Shown: positions 62,243 to 64,000 of the stretch, piece after piece
Layout: every line of letters begins with the position of its first letter
Numbering within the stretch: the first letter of the stretch is position 1
Assembly (NCBI RefSeq): GCF_022049065.2
Contig: NZ_CP095744.1
Span: forward strand, 744,001-808,000
Source of the DNA: Niallia sp. Man26
GTDB taxonomy: Bacteria; Bacillota; Bacilli; Bacillales; Cytobacillaceae
Direction: 5' to 3'
Length of the DNA: 64,000 bases
Made by a program: the position numbers and the translations under genes
The notes under the pieces: generated by a model
Seen by the model: the letters and a program-made list of their open reading frames with translations, nothing else
Databases searched by the model: none
Told to the model about the DNA's origin: nothing

Positions 62243-62281
62243 AAGTGGTATATTCGGTTTTTGTTAGTTAAGATGTGTTTT

Positions 62282-62310
62282 ACTATATTGCTAATTTTAA
62301 ATAATGTCAA
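62282..62310 (-). promoter_or_regulatory. sigma-A promoter of metNIQ
   Basis: TTGACA (62310-62305), 17-bp spacer, TATAGT (62287-62282), 40 bp upstream of the aptamer. Confidence 0.85.
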
Positions 62311-62464
62311 CCGGATTTTTATAAAAAGTTAGAGTGAACAGGCAAAACATATGTTGAGTTCTCTCCTAAATATCATTCAATAAATTTGTAAATTATCTAT
62401 ATTTAGCAGGTATCTTCGTCTATTAGACAGTTGTCAGAACTCCCTTGTTACCAAGGTAAAAAAG

Positions 62465-62494
62465 TTTTCAAAAATATTTTTTTGGGTATATAAT
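62465..62494 (+). promoter_or_regulatory. probable promoter of the small helix-turn-helix gene
   Basis: TTTTCA (62465-62470), 18-bp spacer, TATAAT (62489-62494). Confidence 0.5.
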
Positions 62495-62576
62495 TAGCAG
62501 CCGAGTCTTAAAAAATACCTCATACTGAAGTCTCTTTATTTGAATTAGTAAGGAGGCATTTGTGGGAGGTGATTTT

Positions 62577-62768
62577 TTGAGAAAGGCAGTTGGAATACAA
62601 AATCTAATTGCTTACCTGCAATCGGTGAGCTATCCCCTTTCTGAGGAAGATGTCAACGGATTAATCAAGGCCAGAACCATTCCCCATCAACGGCTTATCG
62701 GGGATACGATGCTATTTAATCTGGACCATATTGATGCTTGGATCAAACAACAAGAAGCAGACAATTAA
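62577..62768 (+). CDS. small DNA-binding protein, excisionase/HTH_17-like
   Basis: 63 aa. QNLIAYLQSVSYPLSEEDVNGLIKARTIPHQRLIGDTMLFNLDHIDAWI follows the helix-turn-helix-plus-wing scheme of excisionase-like proteins. TTG at 62577 lies 8 nt after a perfect GGAGGTGAT, so it is chosen over GTG at 62562. Such proteins act as architectural DNA binders. No integrase or att-like repeat is visible, so a phage link is not supported. Confidence 0.68.
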   Translation: MRKAVGIQNLIAYLQSVSYPLSEEDVNGLIKARTIPHQRLIGDTMLFNLDHIDAWIKQQEADN

Positions 62769-62793
62769 ACTATTTTTCTATATGTAATTTGTG

Positions 62794-62821
62794 AAGAATC
62801 CCTGCTTTAGCAGGGATTCTT
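62794..62821. terminator. bidirectional terminator between the HTH gene and the sugar porter
   Basis: AAGAATCCCTGC / GCAGGGATTCTT, four-base loop, T-rich exit on both strands. Confidence 0.9.
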
Positions 62822-62825
62822 TATA

Positions 62826-64000
62826 TTAACTAAATTCCTTGCTTTTAAAATTATCTTCAATTTCCTCCAAGGAAAGTCCCCTTGTCTCAGGCACAGCTTT
62901 AGCTACAAAAATCACACCTATAATGGCAAACAAGGCAAATAAGAAGAAGGTCGCAGAAAGTCCAATACCTGCAAGCAGTACAGGAAAGAACAATCCTACT
63001 AGAAAATTACAAAGCCATAAGAACAGCACTGCCAGCCCCATCCCTATTCCACGGAGCCGCATTGGGAAAATTTCCGCAAGGATAAGCCATACTAATGGAG
63101 CAATTGCACCTTGGAAAAACGCTAAATATAAGACTGTCATTGATAAAACGATGTATGGGAGCATTGCTGAACCCTCCAGGAAGTGTGCAGAAGTTCCAAT
63201 GGAAATGAGAGCAACAGTAACGCCTATCAAGCCCGTAAGCAGCATGGGTCTTCTATTCACTTTGTTCAACAGCGACATGCCAACGATAACCGCAATCACA
63301 GCGATCAAGCCATTTGCGACATTGGCGATTAAAGCTGTTTTAGTGCCAAACCCAGCATTTTCAAGAATTTGGGTTCCGTAATACATGATAGAGTTGATGC
63401 CGACTAGCTGGGAAACTGATCCAAGCACAATTCTTATCCATACAATCCTTCGAATCCATGGAGTTCCTAAATCACGAAAACCCAGCTTTTTGTGCTTCTG
63501 TTCAGCAGAAAGATTTGCTTTTATCTCCTTCATTTCCTGCTCGGCAATGCTTTCTGTCCGAATTCTGTTAAGGATTTTTAGCGCTTCTGCCCATCTGCCC
63601 CTTGAAGCCAGCCACCTAGGACTTTCAGGCAGGATGAGCACACCAATCCACAAGGCAACTGCCGGTAATGTCGCAATAACTAGCATATATCGCCATACAT
63701 GCCCTGTATCTCCAAATATATTTCCAATTAGAGCATTAAATATATATGCTAAAAATTGACCTGTAACGATCATTAATTCATTTTGGGTAACGAGCATTCC
63801 ACGTCTGTCAGAGGGAGCCATCTCAGCCAAGTAAGAGGGAATTACAACAGAAGACCCGCCGACTGCTAGCCCGAGCAGAAAACGGAAACCAACCATAACA
63901 GCTGTGTTTGGTGCGATAACACAGCCAGCTGCAGAAAAGAAAAACAGCACAGCAAGATATAAGATAACCCTGCGACGGCCCTTCGTATCTGCCAGGCGGC
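62826..64000 (-). CDS. MFS sugar porter (IolT/CsbC-like), 5' end beyond the window
   Basis: At least 391 aa of a twelve-helix sugar/H+ symporter; the frame continues past base 64000 (the upstream residues are RLADTKGRRRVILYLAVL, the conserved motif A loop). Signatures: GSSVVIPSYLAEMAPSDRRG, PESPRWLASRGRWAEA, GINSIMYYGTQI and PETRGLSLEEIE. The sugar is not determinable; myo-inositol or xylose transporters are typical relatives. Confidence 0.92.
   Translation of the reverse strand, partial: RLADTKGRRRVILYLAVLFFFSAAGCVIAPNTAVMVGFRFLLGLAVGGSSVVIPSYLAEMAPSDRRGMLVTQNELMIVTGQFLAYIFNALIGNIFGDTGHVWRYMLVIATLPAVALWIGVLILPESPRWLASRGRWAEALKILNRIRTESIAEQEMKEIKANLSAEQKHKKLGFRDLGTPWIRRIVWIRIVLGSVSQLVGINSIMYYGTQILENAGFGTKTALIANVANGLIAVIAVIVGMSLLNKVNRRPMLLTGLIGVTVALISIGTSAHFLEGSAMLPYIVLSMTVLYLAFFQGAIAPLVWLILAEIFPMRLRGIGMGLAVLFLWLCNFLVGLFFPVLLAGIGLSATFFLFALFAIIGVIFVAKAVPETRGLSLEEIEDNFKSKEFS

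Overview
The window looks like a chromosomal segment of a low-GC, endospore-forming member of the Bacillaceae. The evidence is a Ger-type germinant receptor operon, strong AGGAGG-type ribosome binding sites, several TTG starts, Rho-independent hairpins after most transcription units, CcpA (cre) boxes, a SAM-I (S-box) riboswitch, PTS sugar genes and an lmrAB-like drug efflux pair. I see no rRNA, tRNA, CRISPR array, insertion sequence or prophage. Gene order is ordinary chromosomal housekeeping mixed with catabolic and stress modules.

Layout. 1-6.3 kb: the 5' part of a 6-phospho-alpha-glucosidase, then small poorly known genes, a DUF445 membrane protein, an M50 metalloprotease with an apparent N-terminal frameshift, a DinB protein and a tandem pair of unknown paralogues. 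6.5-12.3 kb: a P-loop kinase, an RpiR regulator and a cre-controlled operon (PTS EIIB, EIIC, small membrane protein, AnmK, MupG) that looks like a cell-wall amino-sugar uptake and recycling system. 12.4-18.9 kb: the decayed 3' end of a short-chain dehydrogenase gene, an odd membrane protein, and a yitJ-metE methionine operon. 18.9-29.8 kb: a chemoreceptor, hydrolase, MscS channel, DUF421 protein, NhaC antiporter, ROK repressor, CPBP protease, isochorismatase and HD-GYP protein. 30-34.6 kb: a four-carbon/sugar-acid operon (GarR-like reductase, DUF1537 kinase, GntP permease) divergent from a GntR regulator across three evenly phased operators. 34.6-42.1 kb: a His-rich protein, lmrAB-like efflux, a methyltransferase, a GGDEF-EAL protein and a VOC protein. 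42.1-46 kb: a gerA-gerC-gerB operon that appears to be decaying. 46.2-58 kb: a broken small gene, a TetR regulator, HAD phosphatase, MFS exporter, FtsX-type ABC exporter, GntR/GH1 beta-glucoside module, divergent catalase, and an MFS/LysR divergent pair. 58.2-62.3 kb: S-box-controlled metN-metI-metQ plus an M20 hydrolase. 62.5-64 kb: a small helix-turn-helix protein and a truncated sugar porter.

How the parts connect. Methionine supply is served twice: by synthesis (yitJ, metE) and by import (metNIQ under a SAM riboswitch). PTS-type sugar use is served by glvA, the GH1 enzyme and the MupG/AnmK operon, but no EIIA is present. Several genes are broken or eroded (M50 frameshift, SDR remnant, GerB frameshift, GerC without its lipidation cysteine, the 46.2 kb gene). 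This suggests either ongoing local gene loss or, for the single-base cases, sequencing error. The two most original signals are the AnmK-MupG-lactose/cellobiose-type PTS combination and the 21-bp-phased operator array at 33.8 kb.
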